A stretch of 64,000 nucleotides of DNA from JAJFKX01 sp965230265 (GCA_965230265.1 OZ245999.1:3100001-3164000), one strand, 5' to 3'; counted from the stretch's first letter, positions 7,524 to 17,221 are shown. The notes: a model not told the origin generated them from the letters alone. Made by a program: numbers and translations.

Positions 7524-9866
7524 TCAGGCATACGATCGTGAGCCAATAAAGGTCAGAACAAAGCTACAGCACACCCCAATGGCCACCGTCAGCCCCAGCA
7601 TATGCAACACCGGGATACTAGATTGCGCCAATAAACCAAAAACAATCAAAGTCGATGCTGCCGAGACACTGATTGATTGCAGCGTCGATGCACTGGTATC
7701 GGACACTTTGCTATTGATTGAACGCGCAAAAAACAAGGCATAATCAATACCGATACCGGTCACCAGCAATAAAGCAATCAGATGAAATAAGGACAGGCTG
7801 ATACCGAGTAGTTTTAACACTGCCACACTGACCAGCAGTGCAGCTGCTATCGGTAATAGCACCTGAAAAACAGCCCTTACAGATCGCAGCGCCAACACAA
7901 TAATCAATGCAATCACCAATGCGCCCCAGAGCAAATGCTCTACTGCGCTGCGACGAAATTCCACCAGTAAATTTTCTGTGGCTACTCTAAGATTAACGAA
8001 GTTAACCGTTGGCAATTCCGGTTGGTTCAGTGCTTCGACCAATGTCCGGGAATCAACTAATCCATTCAATGGAATCATACCCTGCCAACCGCCATTATCA
8101 GGGTAGAGCAGAGAACCCAGTCGCAAAGTCAATGGGTTGTTATTGAGATTTTCCAACGTCAAAGGCTGCAGCTGATGGCTGGCTTCAACGGTATCCAAAA
8201 AAGGTTTTAAAGCAGCCACCCGTATACCCAGATCATTGCTGGCGATATTCAGACGACCCAATAACTGATCAGCCGACGGCAGTGCCTGTTGACGTGCAAG
8301 CTGGGTTGCCTGACTGGGCAGCCAATCCGAAGCCAGTTGATAGCCACCCAACACTTGCTGTTCGACCAGTGATGCCAACAGGGGTTGAATGGCTTCCATC
8401 TGCAGCAATACCTGTTCACTATCGGCTGCAGTAATAATCAATGCCTGGCTGATCTCGTTGGCTCCCATTGCCTGGCGCAGTTTTTGATCTATCGCCAGCA
8501 ATTCACTGTCCAGCGGATTAATCGATGTCAGACTGTCATTCCAAAACGGTTTGGGGTTTTGCTGGTCGCGTAACCACCAGCCGGTTGTGGCCAATATCAA
8601 AATTAACAACACACTGCTGACTGACAACCAGCCTGGCAGACGCCATCTGTTGAGCGATTCAAATAAAGATTTCCCACGTGACTCAGGTGCCCGCAGGCTG
8701 ATTGCTGGCAATACCCAACGGGTGACTGCCGCCGCACTGATCAACCCTGCCAGGTTGAAAACACCCAATTGCATCAGACCACGGAAATCGGTCAACAGCA
8801 GTACTGCGTAACCCACCGTGGTGGTTAGCACGCTGATGCGCAGCGTCGGCCAGATACTTTTTGCGCTGCTGGCCACATCACCGTGCCGGGCATGGCTGTA
8901 TAAATGAATGGGGTAATCAATGGCCACACCCAATAAGGTAATGCCGAACGCCAAAGCAATACCATGTATTTCGCCAAATACCAGCACAACTGCAGCTACC
9001 CCTGCCAATACACCACTGACCAGCGGTACGGCCATCATCAATACTTGAAAGATTGAACGATAAACCAGCAATAACAGCACAACCAATAATACGCTGGCAG
9101 CCACCGACAACCACCAGACTTCAGCGCTGATGGCTGCCCGGCTGTTGACCGCAAAAACCGGAGCGCCAGACATCTGCAGATCAACCGCTCCGACGGCAAC
9201 TTCACCGAAGGCTTCCCCAATCATATGCAGATTGCTTTCCTGCAAGTCCAGCTCGGTTCCGGAAGCCTGTGTTTCCAGCAACAGTAAGGCAGTGTTTTGA
9301 TCAGCACTTTGCCAGACCTCACCCCACCTGCTGGCAGCGCTGCCAGTGTCGTCACCACGGGTCAGTTTTGTCATCAGTGTTTGCACCGCTGCTGTGGGGT
9401 CTGCTCGCAATTGCTGTTCGGCCAGACTGCCTCCGTACGAAGTCAACTCGTCCAGTCTCTGGCGTAAAGCCTGTCGCAGTGCAGAAACGCTATAAACCTG
9501 ACCGACCGGACGTGGATCCAATAAATAACGGTAGCCAAGCAATAGACTGTCTGGCCCCAGCAGATCACTGCTCGACGGTTGATTTTCCACCCGGGTAAAT
9601 GCCCCTGTTGCTTGCAACTGATCAGCCAGTGCCCGGCTGGTAGTGACTCTGTCTTGTTGAGTGCCTTCAACAATGCCCAGCAAAATCACACGTGCCGCAG
9701 GGCCACGCTGTAAGCCCTGCAGCAACAATCGCTGTTCCAGGGTTTTACCGGCTGGCATAAAGCCTGATAGATCGGTGGTGACCTGTCCACGTGATACCAC
9801 GATGGCCACTGCAGCCAGCAGCAACCCCGCAAACAGCCACAGCGCGCCATAGCGACGCTGGCTCAT
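7524..9866 (-). CDS. MMPL/RND-family exporter of the aryl-polyene-like cluster
   Basis: 780-residue inner-membrane protein with two repeats, each a TM helix, a large periplasmic domain and a block of five or six TM helices. The family signatures are VAIDYPIHLYSH in the first half and GIGIDYALFFARS in the second. The Asp residues are the proton-relay positions of MMPL transporters. In aryl-polyene clusters the equivalent protein (ApeM) is thought to move the lipid-linked polyene across the inner membrane. It lies 3 bp after the LolA-like gene, so the two are likely translated together. Confidence 0.92.
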   Translation of the reverse strand: MSQRRYGALWLFAGLLLAAVAIVVSRGQVTTDLSGFMPAGKTLEQRLLLQGLQRGPAARVILLGIVEGTQQDRVTTSRALADQLQATGAFTRVENQPSSSDLLGPDSLLLGYRYLLDPRPVGQVYSVSALRQALRQRLDELTSYGGSLAEQQLRADPTAAVQTLMTKLTRGDDTGSAASRWGEVWQSADQNTALLLLETQASGTELDLQESNLHMIGEAFGEVAVGAVDLQMSGAPVFAVNSRAAISAEVWWLSVAASVLLVVLLLLVYRSIFQVLMMAVPLVSGVLAGVAAVVLVFGEIHGIALAFGITLLGVAIDYPIHLYSHARHGDVASSAKSIWPTLRISVLTTTVGYAVLLLTDFRGLMQLGVFNLAGLISAAAVTRWVLPAISLRAPESRGKSLFESLNRWRLPGWLSVSSVLLILILATTGWWLRDQQNPKPFWNDSLTSINPLDSELLAIDQKLRQAMGANEISQALIITAADSEQVLLQMEAIQPLLASLVEQQVLGGYQLASDWLPSQATQLARQQALPSADQLLGRLNIASNDLGIRVAALKPFLDTVEASHQLQPLTLENLNNNPLTLRLGSLLYPDNGGWQGMIPLNGLVDSRTLVEALNQPELPTVNFVNLRVATENLLVEFRRSAVEHLLWGALVIALIIVLALRSVRAVFQVLLPIAAALLVSVAVLKLLGISLSLFHLIALLLVTGIGIDYALFFARSINSKVSDTSASTLQSISVSAASTLIVFGLLAQSSIPVLHMLGLTVAIGVCCSFVLTFIGSRSYA

Positions 9867-9869
9867 GAA

Positions 9870-10565
9870 TTATCCTTCGGCATCGACCAGCACCTGCAAA
9901 ACCACCACCGCACGATCACCATCAGGCTCAACCATTTCAAACGAGTGCAGCTCACTGTCTGTACCATGGATGGTTAATTGTGCTATTTCCTCACTGACAT
10001 CTGCATCATCTGGTGTTAATTGCAATTGCCAGTCAACGGCATTGCCACCCAATTGCAGAGTAAAAACTTCTTCCAGCATCGCTTGATTACCGCCCAGCAC
10101 ACCACGCAAAGCCTGTGCCAAACCTTCCAGCGCCGGGGCAGCTGACAATGGCAGATAGCGATCATTCTGACGAGGGCGTTCGATGGTTACGTGCCGGTCT
10201 TCAATAATAAAGGTTTCCGGACGAGGTGAAACAATGCGCCGGATCAATGTTGCCGGCGGACGATATTCCAATTCACCGGTGATTTGTAATGGCTGTTCCA
10301 GCAAGTCACTGTGCCGGGTTTCAACAAAGCCGACACGCGAAGCCGGTTTGGCTGCCAGACTTTGCATCAGCAATGACAAGTTCCATTCGGGAGCTGAGCT
10401 ATCAGACTCATGACCGGCTTGCTGTTCAGCAGACTCAAAACTATCCGTAACAACCACCGAGTCGCTGCTTGTTTCGGTGGCTATAACCGGCATGCAATAA
10501 CCCGCCATAGCAATCGCAGCAATGCTGATCAGCAAACTGGTCTGAATACTTTTCAAACAACGCAT
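9870..10565 (-). CDS. LolA-like periplasmic carrier of the aryl-polyene-like cluster
   Basis: 231 residues with a signal peptide ending near AIA/MPVIA (about residue 29), then an acidic linker and a LolA-like beta-rich domain. The phrase SRVGFVETRHSDLL and the following GELEYRPPATL are typical of outer-membrane lipoprotein carrier-related proteins. It would shuttle the hydrophobic polyene lipid through the periplasm for the MMPL exporter, whose gene begins 3 bp downstream. It directly abuts the stop-start junction with the acyltransferase gene. Corresponds to ApeL by position and fold. Confidence 0.85.
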   Translation of the reverse strand: MRCLKSIQTSLLISIAAIAMAGYCMPVIATETSSDSVVVTDSFESAEQQAGHESDSSAPEWNLSLLMQSLAAKPASRVGFVETRHSDLLEQPLQITGELEYRPPATLIRRIVSPRPETFIIEDRHVTIERPRQNDRYLPLSAAPALEGLAQALRGVLGGNQAMLEEVFTLQLGGNAVDWQLQLTPDDADVSEEIAQLTIHGTDSELHSFEMVEPDGDRAVVVLQVLVDAEG

Positions 10566-11456
10566 TTAATCGGTCCAGTAATCATAAAAATTAAACCAGT
10601 TATAAGGTGCTTTACGGGCATAGTGTTCCATACGCTGCATCAAATGTTCGGCATAGGGTTGCAGACTCTGCTGTCTTTGATCGCGTTGCATCTGGATGGT
10701 TTCCGACAGTAGTTCAAAGTGGATCGCATACTTCTTACTGCCCATATACAAACCAAAAAACAGCACCACCGGTACTTTCATCATCGCAGCCACCTGCAAT
10801 GGTCCCATCGGTAAGCGTGCAGGGTACCCCAGAAACTCGCATTCGATCGATTGCTCATCCTTAATCACCCGATCGCCCAGCATACCGATAAAATAACCCT
10901 GCTCCAGATAGTTTCGGGTAATCAGCAAGCTATCCGGTTTGCCCAGGTCGATTACTGTTTGACTGATCTGTGGGTCAATGGCTTCCAGAATCTCGTTCAT
11001 CATCTGGTTTTGCTGGCGATGCATTAAGATCTTGAAAGGCAATTCCCGATAGCGCTTGTCCACTGCCCGGAGCACATCAAAGCTACCCAAATGCGTGCCC
11101 AGCATGATGGCACCTTTGCCTGCATCGGCCAGACCATGGGGAATCTCCATACCGTGCATTTCAAGTTCATAACTGTCAAAACGATTGGACAGGAAGAACA
11201 CGCGATCCAGAATGGTTGAAGAAAAGCAATGAACATGCCGGGCAAAATGCCACCAATTGGCCGGACGTCCACGCAGGCGGGAAAAATATTTCAGCGATGC
11301 CCGCCGGTTGGAACCTGCCCGAAACATAAAATAAAAACTGATCGGGTATAAAATTACCCGTGCTGGGCGGTAGCCAAGGTGCAGCGCGATCCAGCGTATC
11401 AAGCGAATCATAAAGCTGCTGCCGCGCTCCGGGTCAGTGCGCCATGAACGGCTCAT
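10566..11456 (-). CDS. LpxL/HtrB-like lysophospholipid acyltransferase
   Basis: 296 residues. An N-terminal hydrophobic helix is followed by the catalytic HX4D motif in THLGSFD (His about residue 110), the signature of lipid A-type acyltransferases. It probably transfers the polyene acyl chain, or a normal fatty acid, onto a lipid anchor at the inner membrane. It sits between the AMP-ligase and the LolA-like carrier with 0-23 bp spacing, matching the order of aryl-polyene clusters. A true lipid A acyltransferase is the alternative but would not usually be placed here. Confidence 0.88.
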   Translation of the reverse strand: MSRSWRTDPERGSSFMIRLIRWIALHLGYRPARVILYPISFYFMFRAGSNRRASLKYFSRLRGRPANWWHFARHVHCFSSTILDRVFFLSNRFDSYELEMHGMEIPHGLADAGKGAIMLGTHLGSFDVLRAVDKRYRELPFKILMHRQQNQMMNEILEAIDPQISQTVIDLGKPDSLLITRNYLEQGYFIGMLGDRVIKDEQSIECEFLGYPARLPMGPLQVAAMMKVPVVLFFGLYMGSKKYAIHFELLSETIQMQRDQRQQSLQPYAEHLMQRMEHYARKAPYNWFNFYDYWTD

Positions 11457-11479
11457 GCTGGATACTTTTTAGCCATTGC

Positions 11480-12889
11480 TTATTTTACCAGTGCCCGCAA
11501 AGCCGCACGGGTCAGCTTTCCTGTATCACTGCGCGGCAATGCTGTTACCCGAACAATCTGCCGTGGCATAAACACCGCATCGATATGCAGCGCCAGCTGC
11601 TGGCGGATCTGAATATCGCTGATGCCATCGGCAACCACCACAGCCTGCAGGCGTTGAGGCTGCTCACCACCGTTATCATCAGGTATCCAAAACACGCCAT
11701 CAACAATGCCTTGTATGTTATTCAGACGTTGATTTAACTCGCCCAATGCAACCCGTTTACCGGCTATTTTGACCACATCTTGGGAACGGCCCCGCAATCG
11801 AAATCGCCCTTCATCCAGACATTCGATTTGATCAGGCAGGTTTACCGGCTGCTGCAGTTGTGGGCCATTCACCTGAGTACCGTCAGCCATTGGCTGCATT
11901 TGCATACCGGGCAATAACCGCCAATCACCATCAAACCTGTCATTATCTGCTGCCAGGCGTACAGCCAATGCACCGGTTTCGGTAGCGCCGTAAATTTCCG
12001 TCACTGGACAGCCAAATTGCTGACTGGCCTTAATGGCAAGCGATTGATCAAGCGGTCCGGTGGATGAATAAATACCTGCCAACTTTGGCCAGACATCACC
12101 ACTATCCACATGCGCATTCAGGCAGGCACGCAAATGCACTGGCGTGGTTACCAATAAGCGCGGAGCAACAACTGCAGTGAGTGCAGCATGCACATCAGCT
12201 GGAAAGAAAGGTTTGCCGCTATGCACGCAAGCTGTTTGGGTCAATGGCAGTAAAATGGTGGCTTCCAGACCAAACATATGCTGTGGTGGCACCGTTGCCA
12301 CAATATTGGTCGCAGCCGGTAATTGCTCCGCCAGGCCAGCCCCCAGAGCATGGCTGCCCGCCAGCAATTGTCCCCAGGTTTTTTGGTGTGCTACTGGTTG
12401 GCCTGTGCTGCCCGAGGTATAGACCTGCGCCACTACAGTATGGGCCTGCAGATTAAAAGTAGCCGGCTGTGTATCTTCTGCGCACATATTCAGAACAACT
12501 GTTGGAATCTCGGCCATTGGCTGGTTCGGTGTATGCGCCTGTAGACAGTAAACATCACTGGAGACACGCTTGGCCAGATCAATCAGAGGCTGGTGCAGTT
12601 GATTGGCAGGCAATATATTGATCTGGCCTTTTAAGCTAACCGCTAGAAAGCTGACCAAAAAAGCATAACGGTCCACACAGCGATTAATCGCATAACGATG
12701 TTCAGGCAACTGCTGCATCACCGCAGCAACATCACACAGTAATTGTTCGCGGGTAACTAACTGCCCATCCCGCCAGGCGATAGGCCGCGTCAGGTCAGCA
12801 GTAAAGTTTTTAGCAAAACGCTCTACATCTGCAAAACCAGAGCCTTTGCCTGACTGTGTTTTCATCACCTGTGCCAATGCTTTACTCAC
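11480..12889 (-). CDS. AMP-dependent acyl/aryl-CoA (ACP) ligase
   Basis: About 469 residues of the ANL superfamily. The phosphate loop is YTSGSTGQP, followed by YGATETGA (motif A5), and the C-terminal catalytic lysine motif is in DTGKLTRAAL. It is likely to activate the aryl starter or the finished polyene acid and load it on the ACP. GTG 12889 is preferred as start. It has AGGA five bases upstream and overlaps the end of the membrane-protein gene by eight bases, typical of coupled translation. A TTG at 12922 and an ATG at 12865 are alternatives. It corresponds to ApeH by order. Confidence 0.88.
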   Translation of the reverse strand: MSKALAQVMKTQSGKGSGFADVERFAKNFTADLTRPIAWRDGQLVTREQLLCDVAAVMQQLPEHRYAINRCVDRYAFLVSFLAVSLKGQINILPANQLHQPLIDLAKRVSSDVYCLQAHTPNQPMAEIPTVVLNMCAEDTQPATFNLQAHTVVAQVYTSGSTGQPVAHQKTWGQLLAGSHALGAGLAEQLPAATNIVATVPPQHMFGLEATILLPLTQTACVHSGKPFFPADVHAALTAVVAPRLLVTTPVHLRACLNAHVDSGDVWPKLAGIYSSTGPLDQSLAIKASQQFGCPVTEIYGATETGALAVRLAADNDRFDGDWRLLPGMQMQPMADGTQVNGPQLQQPVNLPDQIECLDEGRFRLRGRSQDVVKIAGKRVALGELNQRLNNIQGIVDGVFWIPDDNGGEQPQRLQAVVVADGISDIQIRQQLALHIDAVFMPRQIVRVTALPRSDTGKLTRAALRALVK

Positions 12890-13562
12890 GTTTTCCTGTA
12901 TGCGCCAATTGTCGCCAATCAATCCGAGTCAGTGATAATAAAAACTGTCGGAAGGTGCGCACCTGTGCATCCGGGGCATAACGGCGGCGCAGGTGCAATT
13001 CGACAAACAGCAATAAAAACACAAACACATAATTCAAGACATTGGTAAACAATGACCATACCCACACCGGCGCAAACAATGCCAGTAATATCGACTCCAG
13101 CATTAAAACAATAAATAAGGCCACCCAAACCTGAGTTACCCTGCGAGTATAACGACGGATGGCCGGCGTTAATGGCCCTGGTTCGGTTTGTTCCGCAAAT
13201 CGCGTGATCAAAGGGGTACTATCGCCTATCAATGTGCCGGCAAACACCAACAACAAACCACCGATAATCAGTAATGGCGTCATTAACAGAATCGGCTCCA
13301 ATGCCTGCCGTTGTAATAACCATAGCAACAGTACACTGATCATCAAACAAATCATCACCGCACGATGGCGTCGCTGTAGCCAGGCCTGTAACGCCTGTGT
13401 CACAAACAACAACAGCACCACCCACAATGCGAATGGATAACGATAAAAAGCGCTGATATGCGCAGCGATCGGATAAGCAATAAAAAGAATCAGGTTAAGC
13501 GTAGCGAAGACCCGATACCGGGCTGGCTGCGAAGAGCGTTTATTGAGCTCGGTGGGCCTCAA
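12882..13562 (-). CDS. COG4648-like integral membrane protein of the aryl-polyene-like cluster
   Basis: 226 residues with about five or six hydrophobic helices and Arg-rich ends, and no enzymatic motif that I recognise. The position between ACP and AMP-ligase is that of the ApeG-type membrane protein of unknown function. The start is uncertain. The most upstream possibility is TTG 13562, overlapping the ACP stop by 23 bp, and no clear ribosome site decides it. The 3' end overlaps the ligase start by eight bases. Confidence 0.75.
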   Translation of the reverse strand: MRPTELNKRSSQPARYRVFATLNLILFIAYPIAAHISAFYRYPFALWVVLLLFVTQALQAWLQRRHRAVMICLMISVLLLWLLQRQALEPILLMTPLLIIGGLLLVFAGTLIGDSTPLITRFAEQTEPGPLTPAIRRYTRRVTQVWVALFIVLMLESILLALFAPVWVWSLFTNVLNYVFVFLLLFVELHLRRRYAPDAQVRTFRQFLLSLTRIDWRQLAHTGKRE

Positions 13563-13812
13563 TGTACTGGCTCAAATTGCGGACCGAGGCAAAAATCTGC
13601 GAATATTCATCGTCATCAGCACGCAGTTGGCAACCATAATCCCGGGATATGGCCAACGCCAGTTCCAGCGCATCGATAGAATCCAAACCCATGCCTTCCC
13701 CTTCGCCAAACAATGGCGCTTGTGGATCAACATCATCAACTTGAATATCCTCCAGGCGCAACTCGCTGATAATCAGCTGAATCACTTCTTTTTCCAGTGC
13801 AGAAGCCTGCAT
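13540..13812 (-). CDS. Acyl carrier protein of the aryl-polyene-like cluster
   Basis: 90-residue acidic helical protein with the phosphopantetheine attachment Ser45 in GLDSIDALEL. It carries the growing chain as a thioester for the ketosynthase and ketoreductase encoded downstream. The frame is open to 13932, but ATG 13812 is chosen because it gives a normal ACP length starting just before helix 1; the upstream codons are not ACP-like. It is the first gene of the long minus-strand operon. Typical aryl-polyene clusters carry two ACPs, but only one is present here. Confidence 0.9.
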   Translation of the reverse strand: MQASALEKEVIQLIISELRLEDIQVDDVDPQAPLFGEGEGMGLDSIDALELALAISRDYGCQLRADDDEYSQIFASVRNLSQYIEAHRAQ

Positions 13813-14000
13813 ATTACTAATTCTCCAATTTGCGGCGTCCCTGACGTCCCTAAACGACTGCGGTACAAACAGTGGCAACGCTATTTGTGCGGCCTGTGAT
13901 TTTGGCCAACGATTTTGAACAGTGTTTCTCAACGATTTAACATCGATGATCAGACCGACAGTTTCCCTTTTACTGGCGCCCTGTCAACAATCGGCCTGCT

Positions 14001-14029
14001 ACTATAGTTTCGTCTCCTCCCAGTATCAA
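14001..14029 (-). promoter_or_regulatory. Sigma70-like promoter for the aryl-polyene-like operon
   Basis: Read on the minus strand there is a -35 box TTGATA (14029-14024), a 17-bp spacer and a -10 box TATAGT (14006-14001). Each hexamer differs from consensus at one base. The predicted start near 13994 leaves about 180 bases of leader before the ACP start at 13812. The 236-bp gap after the dioxygenase gene has no other gene in it. Inferred from hexamers only. Confidence 0.5.
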
Positions 14030-14048
14030 CCGTTGCCCCGAACGGTAT

Positions 14049-15530
14049 TTAAACCGACGGTAACCAAATACCATGAATTCCATAAGGCACCCGTAGTGGC
14101 AAATGCACCACTGCCAGCGGCGATTGTTCCGGGTTCCGGGCGCAGGCCACCACAAAATCACTGCACCCTGTGGCCTGATCGTAAACAAAACCGATTAACC
14201 AGCCCGCATCTTCTGCCTCGGAATCCGGGTCAGCAACAAATACCGCCTCACCACCATAACGGCCTTCGCCATGCTGATGTACCCATTGACATTGCTGCTG
14301 TACATCGAGTTTCACATAACCACTGCCTACCGGTAGCAGACTATCGCTACTCAACTGTGCCAAATATGCATACCGATAGGGTTTGCCACTATAGCCTGGA
14401 TTAAGACGCGGCAGCTCCATTGACAATTCGCTTAAGTCAGTCTCAATGAGGCTGCATTTATCCAAATCGATAAGCCAGCGACAGACGCGCGGTTGCTGAT
14501 GGTCGCTGCGCAGCAGTTGCTGATAATTCACCGGCTGATCACTGATCGGATTAATGGGCATCTGCAAATCATCATAGCGACATACATCCACCACAATCTG
14601 TGTGGATTGCTGTTCATTAATGCTCTGATAAGCATTAAGGATATGAAACACATAACACGGTTCAATCTCGATCCAGGTCACCGCTTTACACATGGCTTTG
14701 CCATTGGCCTGATAAGGCTGTTCAGCGTGCCGGGACATAATGCCTATACGTGCCGGTTGGCTGGCATCAAAACCACCCAGTGCACCCTGTTTCAATAATT
14801 GCTGAATACCAAAGGTATAGGGCAAGTCGAGCAAAATCACATAATCATCGGTGATCGCAAAATCATGCATCATCACGCTGCGCGGCAAATCCACCGGTGC
14901 CTGCTGCAGCAGTTCTCCGTGCCTGGAAAATACCGAATACCATAAATAAGGCGGTTGCCGGGTTTGATAACCAAATACAAACAGCTCACCGGTGACAGGG
15001 TCATGCCTGGGGTGTGCGGTCATCGGATGTCGCAATTGACCGTTAAAATCATATTCCCCCAGGGTTTCCAAGCTGTCAGGATCAATGCAGTGCGGCAAGC
15101 CCTGCTCCCACAATGCCAGGGTTTTGCCAGCGTGTTGAATCAGTGCAGTATTGGCCGGGTTTTTAAGCCTGCCCTGTGGTGGGTGTGCCTGTAAGGGTTC
15201 CAGCAAACCGGTCCATAGCGGCTGTCCTGCCGCCTGCTCTTGCTGATAGGCATGTGTTTGCACATAGCGGTTGCGATACCGGGCTTTGCCATGTTCCAGA
15301 TAAATAGCATGCAACATGCCATCACCATCAAACGGATGATAGCGATCACCGTCAGGAAACTGGGGGTTAGGGCCGTTTTGAATATAGACACCCTGCAAGG
15401 CAGCGGGTAACTCTCCGGTAATCACCAGATCGTCACATTGCTGCTGGCTACTGACCGGCGCAAAATTGCCTTGCAGAAACGGGTTTTGACTCACACTTTC
15501 ACTCAAATTGCGCCACAGCCCTTTGCTCAT
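14049..15530 (-). CDS. Carotenoid-cleavage-type dioxygenase (RPE65/CCO family)
   Basis: 493 residues, full length for the family. All four Fe(II)-binding histidines are in place: His173 (TAHPRHD), His222 (MMHDFAIT), His296 (FHILNAYQ) and His486 in the C-terminal GIHGIW. These non-haem iron enzymes insert O2 across a conjugated double bond and release two carbonyl products. No signal peptide is seen. It lies 236 bp upstream of the polyene operon on the same strand and is divergent from the halogenase-like gene with 65 bp between them. Substrate is unknown: a carotenoid, a lignostilbene or, given the location, an aryl polyene. Confidence 0.9.
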   Translation of the reverse strand: MSKGLWRNLSESVSQNPFLQGNFAPVSSQQQCDDLVITGELPAALQGVYIQNGPNPQFPDGDRYHPFDGDGMLHAIYLEHGKARYRNRYVQTHAYQQEQAAGQPLWTGLLEPLQAHPPQGRLKNPANTALIQHAGKTLALWEQGLPHCIDPDSLETLGEYDFNGQLRHPMTAHPRHDPVTGELFVFGYQTRQPPYLWYSVFSRHGELLQQAPVDLPRSVMMHDFAITDDYVILLDLPYTFGIQQLLKQGALGGFDASQPARIGIMSRHAEQPYQANGKAMCKAVTWIEIEPCYVFHILNAYQSINEQQSTQIVVDVCRYDDLQMPINPISDQPVNYQQLLRSDHQQPRVCRWLIDLDKCSLIETDLSELSMELPRLNPGYSGKPYRYAYLAQLSSDSLLPVGSGYVKLDVQQQCQWVHQHGEGRYGGEAVFVADPDSEAEDAGWLIGFVYDQATGCSDFVVACARNPEQSPLAVVHLPLRVPYGIHGIWLPSV

Positions 15531-15550
15531 CGAGCAGCAATCGCTGGAAG

Positions 15551-15562
15551 CTTTTATAATCC
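15551..15562. promoter_or_regulatory. Shared -10-like AT core in the divergent dioxygenase/halogenase gap
   Basis: The 65-bp gap between two divergent starts contains TATAAT at 15555-15560 on the plus strand. The overlapping complement gives a TATAAA-like box on the minus strand. No convincing -35 box was found in either direction, so this is a weak call. The geometry implies the two genes are controlled together. Confidence 0.3.
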
Positions 15563-15595
15563 GGCATACCCTAGCAGGCTTGTACCCGATAAACC

Positions 15596-17185
15596 ATGCT
15601 CTATTCGAAAAGTGTTGATGTATTAATCACCGGCGGCGGACTGGCCGGGCTGACACTGGCCTTGCAGTTGCGCCGCAGCATGGCTGATCTGTGCATCATG
15701 GTGCTGGAACGACGCACTCACCCATTGCCCGATGCTGCTCACAAGGTGGGTGAATCAACTGTCGAAATCGGTGCCCATTACTTTAGTGAAATCCTTGGTC
15801 AGCGTCAGCACCTGCAACAACGACAACTGCCCAAATTCGGTCTGCGCTTTTTTTTCCGTGACGATCATCAGGCACCCCTTTCTTCTGGCCTGGAGGTCGG
15901 CGGTGCGGATTTTTTCCCCGTATCCACCTATCAGCTGGATCGCGGAATATTTGAAACCCATCTGGCTGAGCAAGCGATCCGGAACAATATCGAATTCATT
16001 GATGACTGCGTGGTTCGCAAAATTGACCTGGGTGATGGGCAAAACACCCATCAGGTTGAATTTGAGAAAAACACAGTCCGTTATCAGGTGGATACCGACT
16101 GGATCATCGATGCCAGCGGCCGGGCCAGCCTGCTGAAACACCAGCTGGGGCTGGCTGAAGATAATGACCATGATGTCAATGCCGTGTGGTTTCGCATTGA
16201 GGATAAAATTGACCTGAACCAATGGTGCAGCGATAAACATTGGCAGGCATCCGGCAGGCAGGGCCAGCATCGCTGGCTCAGCACCAATCATCTGATGGGG
16301 CCGGGTTATTGGGTATGGCTGATTCCCTTGGCTTCGGGCAGCACTTCGGTCGGCATCGTAGCCGACCCCCGACACCACCCCCGAGAAACCTTTGACAACT
16401 TTGAGCGTGCTATAGACTGGCTAAAAAAACATGAGCCGCAGTGCGCAGCCGCCATTATTGAACGTCAGCATTTATTACAGGACTTTCTCAAACTCAAGCA
16501 TTACTCCCACTCCTGCCCACAGGTGTTTTCTGCACAACGCTGGGCACTGACTGGCGATGCCGGCGTGTTTCTGGATCCGTTTTATTCACCCGGCAGCGAT
16601 TTTATTGCGATCGGCAATACCTACATCACCGATTTAATTCAACGCCAGCAGCAAGGCCAGTCAATCGCCGGGCTGGCAGCAATCTATCAAAAGTTCTTTT
16701 TATCCTTTTTTGAAAACTCTTTACTGCTCTATCAAAACCAATACCCCTTATTTGGCCATGCTCAGGTGATGCCGATAAAAATTATCTGGGACTACGCCTT
16801 GTACTGGAGTGTGAATGCGTTTTTATTTATCAATAATAAATTCACGGACATTAATACGCTATCGCAATTACAACCGGAGCTGACACAAATCAGTGAAATG
16901 AATCAAAGTATGCAGCAGCTGTTTCGGGAGTGGGCATCGGCAACCGACAGTACATCCATTAAAACCAATCTGCATCACGATAAAATACCCTGGTTATATG
17001 AATTAAATAAACGTCTGCTGGAGCCTATGGATGGATCGGTTTTTATTGAGCAGTTCCGGCAGAATGTGGACCAATTGAAAAAACTCAGTCATGAAATTGC
17101 TCAGCAGGCGGACAACACACAAAAGCCATCAATGCCACCCACAAAGATGAGTCAAGTTTTTCATCAACTAGAGCTTCGAAGCTAA
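15596..17185 (+). CDS. FAD-dependent halogenase-like oxidoreductase
   Basis: 529 residues. The N-terminal FAD-binding Rossmann motif GGGLAGL is at residues 13-19, KVGEST at 50-55, and the flavin-halogenase signature W-x-W-x-I-P at 239-244 (WVWLIP). A second FAD motif, GDAGVFLDPFYSPG, lies near residue 320. The WxWxIP motif blocks mono-oxygenation and is characteristic of tryptophan-halogenase-like enzymes. Xanthomonadin and flexirubin loci contain similar enzymes that modify the aryl head group. No flavin reductase gene is seen nearby. Halogenation is likely but not proven, since the superfamily includes non-halogenating members. Confidence 0.85.
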   Translation: MLYSKSVDVLITGGGLAGLTLALQLRRSMADLCIMVLERRTHPLPDAAHKVGESTVEIGAHYFSEILGQRQHLQQRQLPKFGLRFFFRDDHQAPLSSGLEVGGADFFPVSTYQLDRGIFETHLAEQAIRNNIEFIDDCVVRKIDLGDGQNTHQVEFEKNTVRYQVDTDWIIDASGRASLLKHQLGLAEDNDHDVNAVWFRIEDKIDLNQWCSDKHWQASGRQGQHRWLSTNHLMGPGYWVWLIPLASGSTSVGIVADPRHHPRETFDNFERAIDWLKKHEPQCAAAIIERQHLLQDFLKLKHYSHSCPQVFSAQRWALTGDAGVFLDPFYSPGSDFIAIGNTYITDLIQRQQQGQSIAGLAAIYQKFFLSFFENSLLLYQNQYPLFGHAQVMPIKIIWDYALYWSVNAFLFINNKFTDINTLSQLQPELTQISEMNQSMQQLFREWASATDSTSIKTNLHHDKIPWLYELNKRLLEPMDGSVFIEQFRQNVDQLKKLSHEIAQQADNTQKPSMPPTKMSQVFHQLELRS

Positions 17186-17221
17186 TTTAGCTCGCTTATT
17201 TCGTGCATTTGCCTATAGACC

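Noticed and set aside
13982..13987. Consensus -35 box TTGACA on the minus strand
   Set aside because: No acceptable -10 lies 16-18 bp downstream; the pair at 14001-14029 is better.
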